NCBI GenBank assembly: GCA_001692895.1
Contig: KV748218.1
Location: 930,001 to 994,000 of the forward strand
DNA: 64,000 nucleotides
Reading direction: 5' to 3'
From: Cenococcum geophilum 1.58
Lineage: Eukaryota; Ascomycota; Dothideomycetes; Gloniales; Gloniaceae
Translations under genes and position numbers: made by a program
Notes under the pieces: generated by a model
What the model was told of the DNA's origin: nothing
The model's input: the letters and a program-made list of their open reading frames with translations, nothing else
Databases searched by the model: none
Part shown: piece after piece, positions 53,301 to 64,000 of the stretch
Numbering within the stretch: the first letter of the stretch is position 1
Layout: every line of letters starts with the position of its first letter

Positions 53301-56300
53301 TAGTTCTAACTTTATTTTATAGTCCTATACTATATATTTTAATAACTTTTTACTTTCTAATAACTATAGTTTTTTACCATACTTATAGTATCTTTTTGGT
53401 ATATAACTTAGTCCTTTCTCTATTTCTTTATAGGTTGCTCCTACTTAGTACTATACTAACTTAGCTTATTATTATATCTTACAGCATTAAGTATCTCTAA
53501 TATTAACCTAACCTGTAATTTAATTAATCCTTAAATTATATTCCTATAACTAAGGCATACCTAATACTGCCTCGTCCTGTCCTAATAGTAGGATATTAAA
53601 AGATATCTTAATTTATTTTCCTTTAATNGTTATNTAAATANGTCCTNTTTTAAGATTAATAATNCCTCCTCTATAGGTTATTAGATCTCCTAAAATTATA
53701 ACTAATAGGTAAGATTACTCCTTTTATCTATAAGGTAGTCCTATTCTCTTAACTACTGCTAGTAAGATATAGTTTCACGTTACTCCACTATCTATTAGCG
53801 CTTTAAACTACTAATTTTACTAATTAATTTATAAATTTAGGTATCGTCCTTAAATCCCTTTAAGGGTCTAAGGCTTTACTACTAGCTCCCTTTAGTCCTA
53901 TAGGCCTCTACTTTTCCTAACTATTAGCTGCTTAATCCTAGTATACTTAGCTTACTCTTTGGCCAATGCCTAGTTCGCTTCTTTTCTTTAATATACTATA
54001 AATACGTGTTTTCTGGGCATTTCTACTACTATTATCCGTCTAAGTATTCTTCTATAAGGAATCTTCCTAGTTAAAGTACTAAACTTCCTTCCTCTTAGAC
54101 CTCTACTAGATGCCATCTATGCATATATTTAGCATTCTTATACTATTACTTATCCGTTATCTAGTATATCCTTATAGGGTATTTCCAATTCTTTTCCTTT
54201 AGATTCTTATATATTTCATATATATTATCTATATATATAATCTATAATAACGTGTGGTATACTAGGTGCTTTAGGTTAACTCTTAGCTCGTCTTCGTCCC
54301 TAAGTTTAAACCTTTATTATACTAATCTAAACGTTATAACTTTATTTATAGGTACTAAAATGCGTCTCTTGCTTCTCTAGTCCTCTAAATATTCCTCTAG
54401 ATCCTTTAACATTATAATTAAGGCTCCTTTAATATACATTATGGCCTTTTCTATAATTAGGTGGTTTTAGATAACTTTTTTATCTAACTACATATAGAAA
54501 TCTTCCTACTTATTATTATGCCTTTGCCTATACTACTTTTAGTACAGCTACTAGAGTATATATGGTCTATCTATAAGAAAGTATCTTCTTATTACTATAT
54601 TATAATAGCCCTTTATATATCGTTCTTTGAACCTAATTAGAATCCCTAGATCCTCTTCTTCTTCCAGTTTAATAAGCTACTTAGCTCTTAGGGTGCCTGC
54701 TTTTAGCCTATTAGTAATTCTTTATATTAGTGCTTTGTCCTTTATATATCCTAATATACTAGATCTTTTATCTAGTTTCTGTTCTTGCTATATAATAATT
54801 CTTTACCTAAATTCTTCTATAGTTTCTTTTAGTTTACGCCTTACGCCCTAATCCTTAAAGTCGTCTTACTTCTTAATCCTAGTATTAACTTTTTAATCTT
54901 TAGTCTAAACACTTTGTTTAACTAGTAAATCCTCTAGGTCTATATATTTGTCTCCTAGTCTAATTACTATTTATGCTATAGATTCTTTAATCTATAAAGA
55001 AGCTCCTTGCCTTTTATCTATAGGTGTCCTAATTTATACCCTAAATTCTTAACCCCTTAGGTTCTTTAATCCTGAGCTTGCTTCTAACTTAAGCTTAGCT
55101 CCAGCCTTAGTCTAACTAGGCTTACTTAGTGTTCTTATCTTATCTTAAGAGTCTTAAATCTCACTTATCTTATTTTAAGAATCTTATGCCTATAGGAACT
55201 TCTATCCCGAGCTTATTTATATATTTTTAAACTAAGCTACTGCTCTACTCTATTAGTTATTGTCTATTATAGGTCCTTAAGCTTACCTTATCTTATTTTA
55301 AGAATCTTAGTTATCTCTTATCTCGCTATAAGAATCTTAAGCCTTTAGCCTTTTGCCTTTATTAAGTGCCGAAGTAGTTCACTGTCCTACTTCTCTTACG
55401 TCTTATAAAGCAATAGACATTATATTTAGTAGGGTTTTAATTCCTACTAATATTCCCTATTCTATNGTGGAATTATCCTCTACCTTTAGTATAACATCTC
55501 TAAGGTCTACTCGCTCCTAATAAGCGGCCCTTATTACCTTATCGTTACGGAATATTTCGCCTAAGTTAAATTTATTATCCTTAATATCCAATCTATAAAC
55601 TAGTTTATTAGTTTCTCTATATTCTATAGGTGCTAGCTCTTATAGCTAATAGCTTACGCTATACTTAGCGTCCTTATAAATTTGGTATGCGTTATTATAA
55701 CAAAACGCAAAACTTTTAATTAAATATTCTTTTGTTCCTCGTAGCATATTATTATCCCTCTATACGTATATGTCGTTTGCTAGTCTTATACCCTTTACTA
55801 TATAGTAACTCTGCCTACTTTTATAGTCTCTAACATAATGACCCTGTTTCCCGCAATTTATATAAGCTCCTTCTTTAAACCATTTTTCTTGCTATAGAGT
55901 CCGCCTAAATGTCTTCTGCTATTAAAATTCCTAATTTGGCCTCTACTTTTTAGACCTTTAATCACTTAATCCTTATCCTCTAGGTTTCTATAGTTTGCTC
56001 CATCTCTTATAGGCTTCTTTAGTACCACTTAGGTCTATTAGCTCTACGCTATACCATAGTTTCTAATTTAGCTTTTATTATTGCGTACTCTGCGCCTTAT
56101 ATAACTATAGAACTCTATCCTAGCCTCTCTTAGCCTGTTCCCTTTAGTAGATCTAATTATTAATCTTAATTACCTAATCTATTAGTTCCCTTAGGGTATC
56201 CGTATCTTCCATTAGGATAATTACGTCCTAGACTTTAGCCTTAAGTCCCTATTTATACTGTGCTATAAGCGCCCTATTATTCCACTCTACTTATATTGCT

Positions 56301-56866
56301 AGTATCTAGAACTATATTATATACTTAATTACTAAAGTTTATTATATAAGGTTCTGGAGTTTTCTTTTTACTATAGTTGTTTCTTCTAGGTCTCTAAATA
56401 TCTATAGAAGTCGTTCTATAAATTCTTCCTAACTTAAGAATATAAATCGCACGTCTTAGTTAGTAGTCGTTATTCTATTTACCTATATCTCCATAAGGTA
56501 AGATTTAAACCACTTAAGTGCTTTTCCTAATAAGAATAGTCCTGCGTAGGCTATCCAATCTATAGATATAGGTAACTTTACTTCTTCCTATAAGACCTTA
56601 AAGTATATCTACATAAGAAATCCTTTAAGCTTTAACCTTTCTCCTATAAATCTCTTAATTAATAGTAGCTTAATCTTTACTACTCCTATTCTATTAAGTC
56701 TTTCTTCTAACACTACATTATTAGCTATTAGCTGGTCAACTATTTCCTATAGCTGTCCGACCGTCATAGGTTGCTATAAGTTAGTATCTGCCATACTGGT
56801 ATTACCTCCTGTCCTTAAAGTAGTTNCTGCCGTTAATAGCGTTATGGTGGCTGCTTTTAGTGGCAT
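50380..56866 (-). pseudogene. Gypsy copy B gag-pol remnant
   Basis: Gag starts at ATG 56866-56864 (MPLKAATITLLTA), followed by a second Met (MADTNL). Zinc-knuckle region INCGKQGHYVRDYK near 55,850; RT about 52,600-53,300 with catalytic box YLNNI near 52,835 instead of YLDDI; integrase about 50,900-51,800; chromodomain about 50,530-50,700 ending NLKNAIGK. Stops at CAR/TGG codons. Colinear with copy A and free of the three insertions present there. Ambiguous bases at several places (53,628-53,665; 55,466; 56,826). Confidence 0.85.
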
Positions 56867-56910
56867 ATTATTTGACTTCTTATATTAATACTATAACTAG
56901 GTAGTAATTA

Positions 56911-57335
56911 TATAACGGAACCTTNTAGCANGAACTANAATAGGCTNNTTANTAGGCTAGNTGTATAGGAAATGTAAGTATAAAAGTTAACAACGTAATA
57001 ATAACTAGTGGAGTGGTTGCCTAATAGATTAACTCTAATTATATTCTGAGAATTACTATAAAGAAGGAACTATCTAGGTAGGGACTAAGGGTCCTTAAAT
57101 ATATAACTGTACTTCTATAAAATCCTTCTTATACATAATATACGTCTTATATATAAGGTACGTAAGTTCCTCTCGTTCCTTTTGTTTAATACGTAGCACA
57201 TTATATAACCTTGGTTACTATTCCTCGTCACATAGTTCTATCGGCTCTATCTTAGACCGTGCCTAAATCAACCAACTAGCTTCTTTCGTCTCTTCTCTAA
57301 GTAGTCGTAACATTGTACTTAAAGCGTCCGTAACA
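56911..57335 (-). repeat. Gypsy copy B LTR (5' LTR)
   Basis: 425-bp direct repeat of 43817-44241, beginning tataacggaacc (RIP of tgtaacgg) with ambiguous bases in the first 50 nt. Confidence 0.9.
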
Positions 57336-60252
57336 GTCCTAGGTAGATATTAATCCAGTATAATTAAAGGGTATCCTATGCGTTCTTAGCTAATATATCC
57401 TTTAAAAATCGTGCGGCTTAAAAAAAGGTTAAAAAGTTAATAACTTAGAGTACTAGCTTGCCGCTAAGATATATAATATTAACGATAATATAAAAGTTAA
57501 AGTTATAGTTATCTTTAAGGGTAAACTTAAATCGGCCAGGGGACTTCTAGTTTATTTAGTAGTAATAGTAGTACTTTATAAGATGCTTAATTGCCTTAAC
57601 CTTAACTTTATAGCCTACTTACTAAAGAACCCTAAGCAATTAATAAATAAATAAGTAGCTAAAACAATGGTGTAGTTAACGTAACTCTAACTTAGTTAGG
57701 TGGCTTTAAGCAACACTCTTTTCTAATTAATAAAGGAGTAACTAAGGGTAACCCTATTTGCGCACAACGGGCACCTAATTATCTCCCTAAATAAGTATAT
57801 CCTTAAGGTTATTAAGCTTAACGCCTAATTTATCTATATCTCTAATATAAAATAGAAATAGGGTGTTCGTAGAAATAACGTAAAAGGTAATATACCCTAA
57901 GGGGGTTTAGACCCTAATTGTGCTAAAAAGAGATTATAATACCCTTACTAAAACAAATCGTGTGTTAGCCTGCCGTTAAATAGTTAATCTAAACAGAGCT
58001 ATTAAGCTACTAAAGGGCTCAAACTTAAGGTTCTCCTGCTATAGATACTCCTACGGCTCTAGTATCTGGCATAATACTATAGAAGATATTCGCCAAGTAT
58101 CTATTATTAAAGGAGAACGCGGAACTCTCCCTTAGCTTATTAAAGATATCTAACTTTATAGTAAAATAGAGCGTAGATTAGTTATTAAGAATAGTAACGG
58201 TTTATATACTATCTACCTCACTATACTTAGTAAAGTATTAGTTAGGTAAGTACTCCTTAATTTCCATATCTACAAGGAGCTGTTTGGCCTTATTAACCTT
58301 ACCCTTAAGATCTTCTACGCCTTTATATTAAACTAGGAAGCTTTAGAAGTAGGCTATAGTAACCTTATAATTTCTAATATTTCTTATACTCTAGCGAAAC
58401 TTATTATATGCCTTCTTTTACTTATTAAGAGAATGCCTAGTTAATTAGTAATTCGGTTTCTTATAAACGTAGTACTTCTTTTAGTAATTACTTTAAAGTA
58501 AACCTCTATAAGGACCTCCACCTTTACCTTATAGTTGTTAATTATACCCTCTACCGTATTACCTACCCCGGCTACTATATATTCGATTAGTCTAGTTATA
58601 ATTATATTAGTTAGGCGGGTTAATTAAAGTAGGTTAAAATTAGGCGTTAAATTACTATACTTTTTAAGAGCATAGAGCGGTGCTAATAGAAGATCTTAAT
58701 TAAGCATACACTCCTTTATAAGTATTTACAGGATTAAAGAGAGTAAGGTTATATTCTTTAACACCTTAGTATACGCTAATAACTTAATTATATAGGCTAA
58801 AGTCCTCTTAATATAATTCGGATAATCTATACTAAATTATNTAAAGTTAATTAAAGAGCTTTTAAAGATAATTAAGCCGAGGGACACCTGGGTTTATAGC
58901 AATAATCCTTAAAAAGGTAGTCTCTCTCTATTCTAATATATACTGCTACTTATTCTCTTCTATTTTAAAGTGGTATCTTAACTTATATATTATACGGTTA
59001 AAATTATATTCTTTTTCTACCAAATAATTATAATAGAAGGTACTAGCTTGGCCCTTAAGTATAACGGAATAGACGTTATAATATTAATTAAACTCTATTC
59101 CTACCTTCTAGCAATAGTTATAGAAGATATATAGTTTTAAATTAAGAATATCATATAATTCCCTACTAAACTTCTTCTCCTAATCTAAATAGAGCTTCGT
59201 AAGCTATATAAGCAATTTTAAACTACCTTTAATTTAAGATTAAAATAGAGGAGGTAGGGGTTGCATTACAGGCTATAGTAGGGACGTAGGTCTAGTCGGT
59301 GGAGTTTAAAGGTTATTAAATTACGAAGCAATAGGATCCTATACCTACTCTTATTAGGGTATAGTATCCAACGTTAAGGTTACGGGTTAAATTGGATATA
59401 GAGGAGTTAAAGGCGGAGGTAGGTTCGTCTCTAGAGGTATATTACTTAGGTTTCATCATAAGTTAAGCTTCCTTATAGTGCGTAGTTAGTGCTTAATCTC
59501 TTATAAAGTCTATTTATGCTCTTCTTTTACGTTAATAACCTACTCCTAAATATTATCTCTAATAGTACCCCCATCCTTAGGGACAAATACTCTATTCTCC
59601 TAAAGGAAGTTATAGAAGTCCCGTACAATATCCTTGTTTATAGGGGCCTATGTTTCCTTTATCTATCTAATAAAGTCCTCCTTTATATATTCCTATAGCG
59701 CGATATTATTATATTTACTGTCCTTATAATATACCATATAGTATAATAAAAATCCATTTAAGTCTTGTTTATTAGCGTTTACAAGATTAATTATAGCTTT
59801 ATTCTATATCTTTAGGTTAATATCTTCCTTATACTTCTTTAGGTAGGTTAACGCTATAGTAAGTATAGAATTAACGGGGTATCGTACGTTAAAGGTAGGT
59901 AGGATTTTCGGTTTTATAGGATCTTATAGGTTTGCTATTAAGAGGTAGGCAATTTAAGATATTGTTTAACGCGTTTTAGACGTTAACTTAGGACCTTAGG
60001 TTTAGTAATACTTCTAACCTAAAGTACTTAACCAAATCTTTGTAAACGCGGTTATTCTGCGTAATAAACGCAACTTAGTATCTCCTAGTACTTAGTAATA
60101 CTTCTATTACTAGTTTTTTGCAAGTTTAAGGTAGCATAGTATTACTAGAATCCATTCCATATAAGTATATATAGCACCCCTATATAAGACTGTCTCTTCT
60201 ATTTAAAAACCTAGCTGCTCTATAGTTAACTATGTATTTAACTACTAATTAG

Positions 60253-60460
60253 TATTAGTTATATAGGGTAACTCACTAATAACGACTACTTGAGTAGGGT
60301 TATAGTGATGTTGGTTAATAAAGCTTCTTAATTGGAATAAGGAAGGGCGAGGAACGTAAGGCTCCTTGCCACGCTAGTGCCGCGGCGACACGTGATGGCA
60401 ACTTGCTATTACGTGACGGCAGTTTGCCGTACGTGACGGCAACTTGCCTTATTCCCGACA
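60253..60460 (-). repeat. Copia copy 2 LTR (5' LTR)
   Basis: 208 bp, same length as the left copy, followed by target duplication GATTT. Confidence 0.92.
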
Positions 60461-60465
60461 GATTT

Positions 60466-62125
60466 TAAAAGTTAAAAAGGTCTATAATATACTATTTTAA
60501 AATTGTAGTACTTTTTATACGGTTATTATGTTAAAATACTATTTTTTGCTAGTAATATTCGCTATAGTTATTTCTAAGCAGACTATTAGCTTTAATTATT
60601 TCTAGAGACAATTTTAATCCGTTTATAATAATATAATGCTTTTATACTATACTAAATATAAATATCTAACTAAAATGTATTATATTAGTGCGGAAGAACT
60701 AACGTATTAGTCTTTAGCTTTATAAGTAGTGCTTAGCTATTATTACTTATTAGATTATAAGTGGTCTCTACCTAAATCTATATAATATAGGTAAAAGCAA
60801 TACCGCTTTCTAAGCGCTATACTATGGTTTCTAAGGTATATAGCATAAGTAAGGAGTTAGGAGATAAAGCTGCGGCGTATTTAGCTAGCTCTAACGTAAC
60901 TAAGAAGAAGTTTAGGAATATAGTTCCTCCTCTATTTGGAACTAGATAAGGGGCTCTATATACTAGTATTTAGGGGTAGCCCTAATAGTTAATTATTGTT
61001 TAAAGCTAATAATCTAACTAAGCTAAGTTTTACGCTTAGAATTAAATAGGGGACTTACTTAATATTATAAAAAGGACCTTAAACACTAGATACTAGTAGA
61101 GGTATTAGCCACTTAAATACCTAAAGGTTATAGGCGGTAAAGAGATTATCCTATAACTGTTAATATAACTTAATATTACAGCGAAGCAGCTTACATAGTT
61201 TAATATTTTTAGATTAAAGTTATACTTTTAGTGTTAGTTCTAGGCGTAAGGGTATAAAGGGCGCCATCGCGTAGTGTTTTTTACTCTACAGCACTTATAA
61301 TTCTTAATTCTTTTATTTTAGCCCTAAGCTCTTACTAGCCATACTTTCTCTAGTTAAGGACTACTCGCAGCCGTCCGGTTCTAAATAGGTAGGAATTTTT
61401 TACTTAATAATAGGCTTATCTAACCCTACGAATATAATTACTAGTATTAAGCACGTTTCTCTAATATCTCTTAGTAAGATAGCCAAATAATTGTAGATCT
61501 TTCGATTATATTAATAGCTAAGTAGGTAATAATAAAGCCCACTTTATAGATATTTCTAATAATAGCTTAAATTATAAAAGTAAAGACGAATACTCTATTA
61601 GATTCCTGAGAAGACCAAACTAAAATTTAAAAGGCGTAACTGAAAACGGTGCACTTAAATACTAGGTAGAGTAGAAGTCTAGGCTAATAAGTATTAGAGC
61701 TGTAAAGAGCAATAAGAATTTAAGGTATTACTCGGTTTACATTATAGATAGAGTGGCAGTTTTATGCTAGAAGCCTATTAAGGAGCCTATAACTAACCTA
61801 ATATCCTATAAACTTTAATCTTATTATAAAAGGAACCTTAATAAGTTTATTAAGCATATTATAAGGTTTTAAGAGCTTAGAAAGGCGCTTAAGAAGAAAA
61901 ATAGAAAAACACTTGTAGCTTTAGTAGATAAGAGTAAAATATAGAAGGGGCTTAAATCGACCCTATAAAATGCCATTAATAAAAGTAGCAAAAAGGAGAT
62001 TAACGGCGAATCATTAAAAAAGAAAAAGAAGTAGAGATTACCCCCAAATACATAGCATGTGGTAAGCTTAGGCCTAAATGATTTAAAAATAAAACCTTCT
62101 CCTATAGTACTTTAAGCTATAAAAA
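60466..62125 (+). mobile_element. Unclassified degraded element, right part
   Basis: Coding traces on + continue those left of Copia copy 2 across the TSD. Fragments include YSISKELGDKAAAYLASS near 60,845 and a Lys-rich tail (KKNRKTLVALVDKSK, GESLKKKKK) near 61,890-62,040 like a basic C terminus. TAR stops at expected CAR positions. Not classified. Confidence 0.4.
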
Positions 62126-62129
62126 CTTT

Positions 62130-62345
62130 ACTTTTAGCAGACTTCGCGATTAGCTTTCCTCTATAGTGTTATAATCTTTATTAAATATTATAAGGTTTCC
62201 GCCCATATAATATTGCTAAATTTCGTCGGTAATTATAGAGATAGTATTATATTCCTGTCTTAGCGGCAATAATAGGGGCGTAGTTAAAGGGGAAGCGTAT
62301 ATCTTTAATTTAATTCTTCTAGCTAACCTAGGCGATTCTTTAGGG
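62130..62345. repeat. RIP-mutated copy of the Harbinger target repeat
   Basis: Matches 18,825-19,015 (for example ttcgtcggtaattatagaga vs ttcatcggcaattgcagaga) and continues past the Harbinger target with agctaacctaggcgattctt, matching 28789 onward. It provides the empty site. Confidence 0.65.
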
Positions 62346-64000
62346 CAACCTAGGCAATTCTCCAAGGCAACTATAGCGATTCTCTAGGGCAACTAAAAAG
62401 GCCCTTATGTATAGGCACACGTATCCGCTATAATAGCTCCAATTTATATAAATAAGGGTTTATTTACGCAATTTAAAGTTAAATTAGTAGAGGTTGCGGC
62501 GTTATAGTAAAATAATATTAGCTCTACTAGTTATAAAGAAGGCTCGCTTTATAAATCCGTATATCCTAACTTTATGCTTTTAAAATTAATAAGAGATTAT
62601 TAAGTGTTAGATAGGGCGATTAAGAATAAAAAATTTATTAATTAAAGCCAGCTCTAGCAGCTATCTATATATATAAGGTTTAGTTTATATAAGCCTAATA
62701 AGGATCCGAATTAGACGTTAAGCAATAAATAATTATATATAAGGTAGGTATAGGCAACAGAAATAGGCAGTAAGATATAATTAAGGTAGTAAGATATAGG
62801 GTAGTAGTATTAAATTAATGTTATAGAGCTAAAACTCTATATATTGCTTATTTTCTATATAGGTAGTTAAAGAGATTTTAAGGAACTTTAACCGCCAGTT
62901 AAAGTTATCTAATTAGGTACTTATAGGGATTTGGCAACTCCTATCCTATAAACTTGTAGGTGCCTATTAGGATTTTCCGCTTATAAAAAGTCTTTAGCGC
63001 ATTTTAAGTCCTTAAATTTAGAATTTAGTATATCTAGAGGTATTAGAAATAAAAAAGTTGTAGTATAAAGCCAAACTTACAAGCCCGCCTATATTAAAGC
63101 ATATCTTACCTTTTAGCGTAGCTCCTTAAATATATATTATAATTTGCTTATAGAGCTAATATAAATAGTTCCGAAGCGGAAGCGCTATTACTATTTATAG
63201 GAGAGGTCTTTTTCTACTATATAGGTAGTGCAAATAGATAGCCTCCGTATATTCCTAAAGAACTATTAGAAGCTATTAAAAGGGTTTATAATAGTTCTAT
63301 CTACCCAGTCTTTATACCTAACTAGGTAAGTAAATCATTAAATATTTTTAAGGGCGAAGGGCTAGCTACCTAAAAGATCTTATTCTAAAGTGGTTAATGC
63401 TTTATTAACTTTAGATGCGCTATATAGCATATCTAAATCTCGCTTTAGATCTCTCTAATATGTATTATTTATCTTTAGCATTAATATTAACAGTTTTACA
63501 ATAAGCTAGTATATATTCCTACTTTATTTAAGCAGCGATTAAAGTAGTATAAGCTCTATAGATAAATTATATTAACATTTAGTAAAAATAGTAGGTGCGG
63601 TAATAATAGTAGATTAAATAAGACTGGATATATTTAATAAAGGTAGGCTACACTAAAGGCATAGATAGAGCCACCTTTATTTATAAGTTTAATTTGTAAG
63701 GACTATATCTATAATATTAATGTCACTTTTAGGGTATATCTATTGTGTATTAGGGTTATAATGATCTATAGCGTAGCTAGCTGTTATTTTAAAGGCCTAA
63801 TAGTACTATCTATTACTTAATAGTGCCTGACCTTTAATATACGGGTTATTAAAAGGGGGTATAGAGTATACGCGCGGATCTAATAACTTATATTTTATTA
63901 ATGCCCGCTATATATTACTAAGCTAGGGAGAGTTATAAATATACCGGCAATAATATAATGGGTATTTAAAATATATATAAAAGGCTACGCTAAATTACTC
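62346..64000. other. RIP-like AT-rich DNA to window end
   Basis: Three degenerate repeats of ggcaacctaggcaattct type at 62,340-62,395, then TA-rich DNA with no element identified. Probably one or more further degraded transposons. Confidence 0.4.

Larger units (their letters stand above)
43817..57335 (-). mobile_element. Ty3/Gypsy chromovirus, copy B, split by a LINE
   Basis: 425-bp LTRs, target duplication GTCCT (43812-43816 and 57336-57340). Copia copy 1 shows the empty site at 23,098-23,120 (gggggtcctaaatagatatt). Net length 7,933 bp after removing the LINE. Same family as copy A and slightly less degraded: the gag ATG is intact at 56866. Confidence 0.93.
40990..60252 (-). pseudogene. Copia copy 2 gag-pol remnant
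   Basis: Minus-strand polyprotein remnant in two blocks: RNase H and RT in about 41,330-43,816, then integrase, protease and gag in about 57,341-60,200. It follows copy 1 closely to about 58,610 and then departs sharply although the architecture stays similar. Stops at CAR codons throughout. Ambiguous bases cluster at 41,619-41,652. Confidence 0.72.
40782..60460 (-). mobile_element. Ty1/Copia retrotransposon, copy 2, split by Gypsy copy B
   Basis: 208-bp LTRs at both ends and target duplication GATTT (40777-40781 and 60461-60465). 40990-43816 aligns with 20309-23105 of copy 1 and resumes at 57341. Net length 6,155 bp after removing Gypsy B. The pol part is close to copy 1; the gag part and half of the LTR are not. 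Confidence 0.92.

Noticed and set aside
35331..62125. Starship-type giant element with a captain recombinase
   Set aside because: No DUF3435/tyrosine recombinase motif seen, and the length is explained by nested retrotransposons.

Overview
The window looks like a filamentous ascomycete (Pezizomycotina) chromosome. Genes have 46-71 nt GT-AG introns, a CYP52-type P450 and a HET-domain protein are present, and the repeats carry repeat-induced point mutation (RIP): CpA has become TpA on both strands, CAR/TGG codons have become stops, and GAY codons at catalytic sites have become AAY. No species can be named from the sequence.

Layout. (1) 1-2626: 3' part of the condensin gene SMC4, six exons, normal base composition. 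(2) 3128-28896: a nest of transposable elements. A 120-bp foldback palindrome was split by a pogo/Fot1 DNA transposon (3207-18774, TSD TA). That was split by a Ty3/Gypsy chromovirus (4023-17759, TSD GATAA), which itself received three insertions: a TIR element packed with minisatellites (4781-7360), a 97-bp GC-rich hairpin sequence (10596-10692) and a non-autonomous LTR element (13498-16599). Beside it lies a PIF/Harbinger element (19019-28788, TSD TAA) with a Ty1/Copia element inside it (20092-26178, TSD GGTTT). (3) 28936-30290: a miniature inverted repeat, a large inverted array of a 12-bp unit, and AT-rich DNA. (4) 30332-35122: a gene island that escaped RIP, with an intact CYP52-like P450 on + and a HET-domain gene on -. 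(5) 35331-64000: a second RIP-degraded block. An unclassified element (about 35331 to 62120) was split by a second Copia copy (40782-60460, TSD GATTT), which was split by a second copy of the Gypsy family (43817-57335, TSD GTCCT), which was split by a Tad-type LINE (44699-50275, TSD ACTAAGTTA).

The nesting is supported by exact target-site duplications. In several cases the other copy of the same family supplies the unoccupied site. After removing insertions the two Gypsy copies are 7,940 and 7,933 bp, the Copia copies 6,087 and 6,155 bp, and the pogo element 1,826 bp. The split pogo transposase and Harbinger Myb/SANT genes close to exact multiples of three (537 and 482 codons). Every catalytic site I could locate (RT of Gypsy A and B, Copia and LINE; DDE of Harbinger) is damaged in a RIP-like way, so these families look dead here.

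The least explained items are the minisatellite-packed TIR element, the 97-bp hairpin insertion, the inverted 12-bp array, a conserved reading frame downstream of pol in both Gypsy copies, and the unclassified element. I saw no tRNA, rRNA or CRISPR array.
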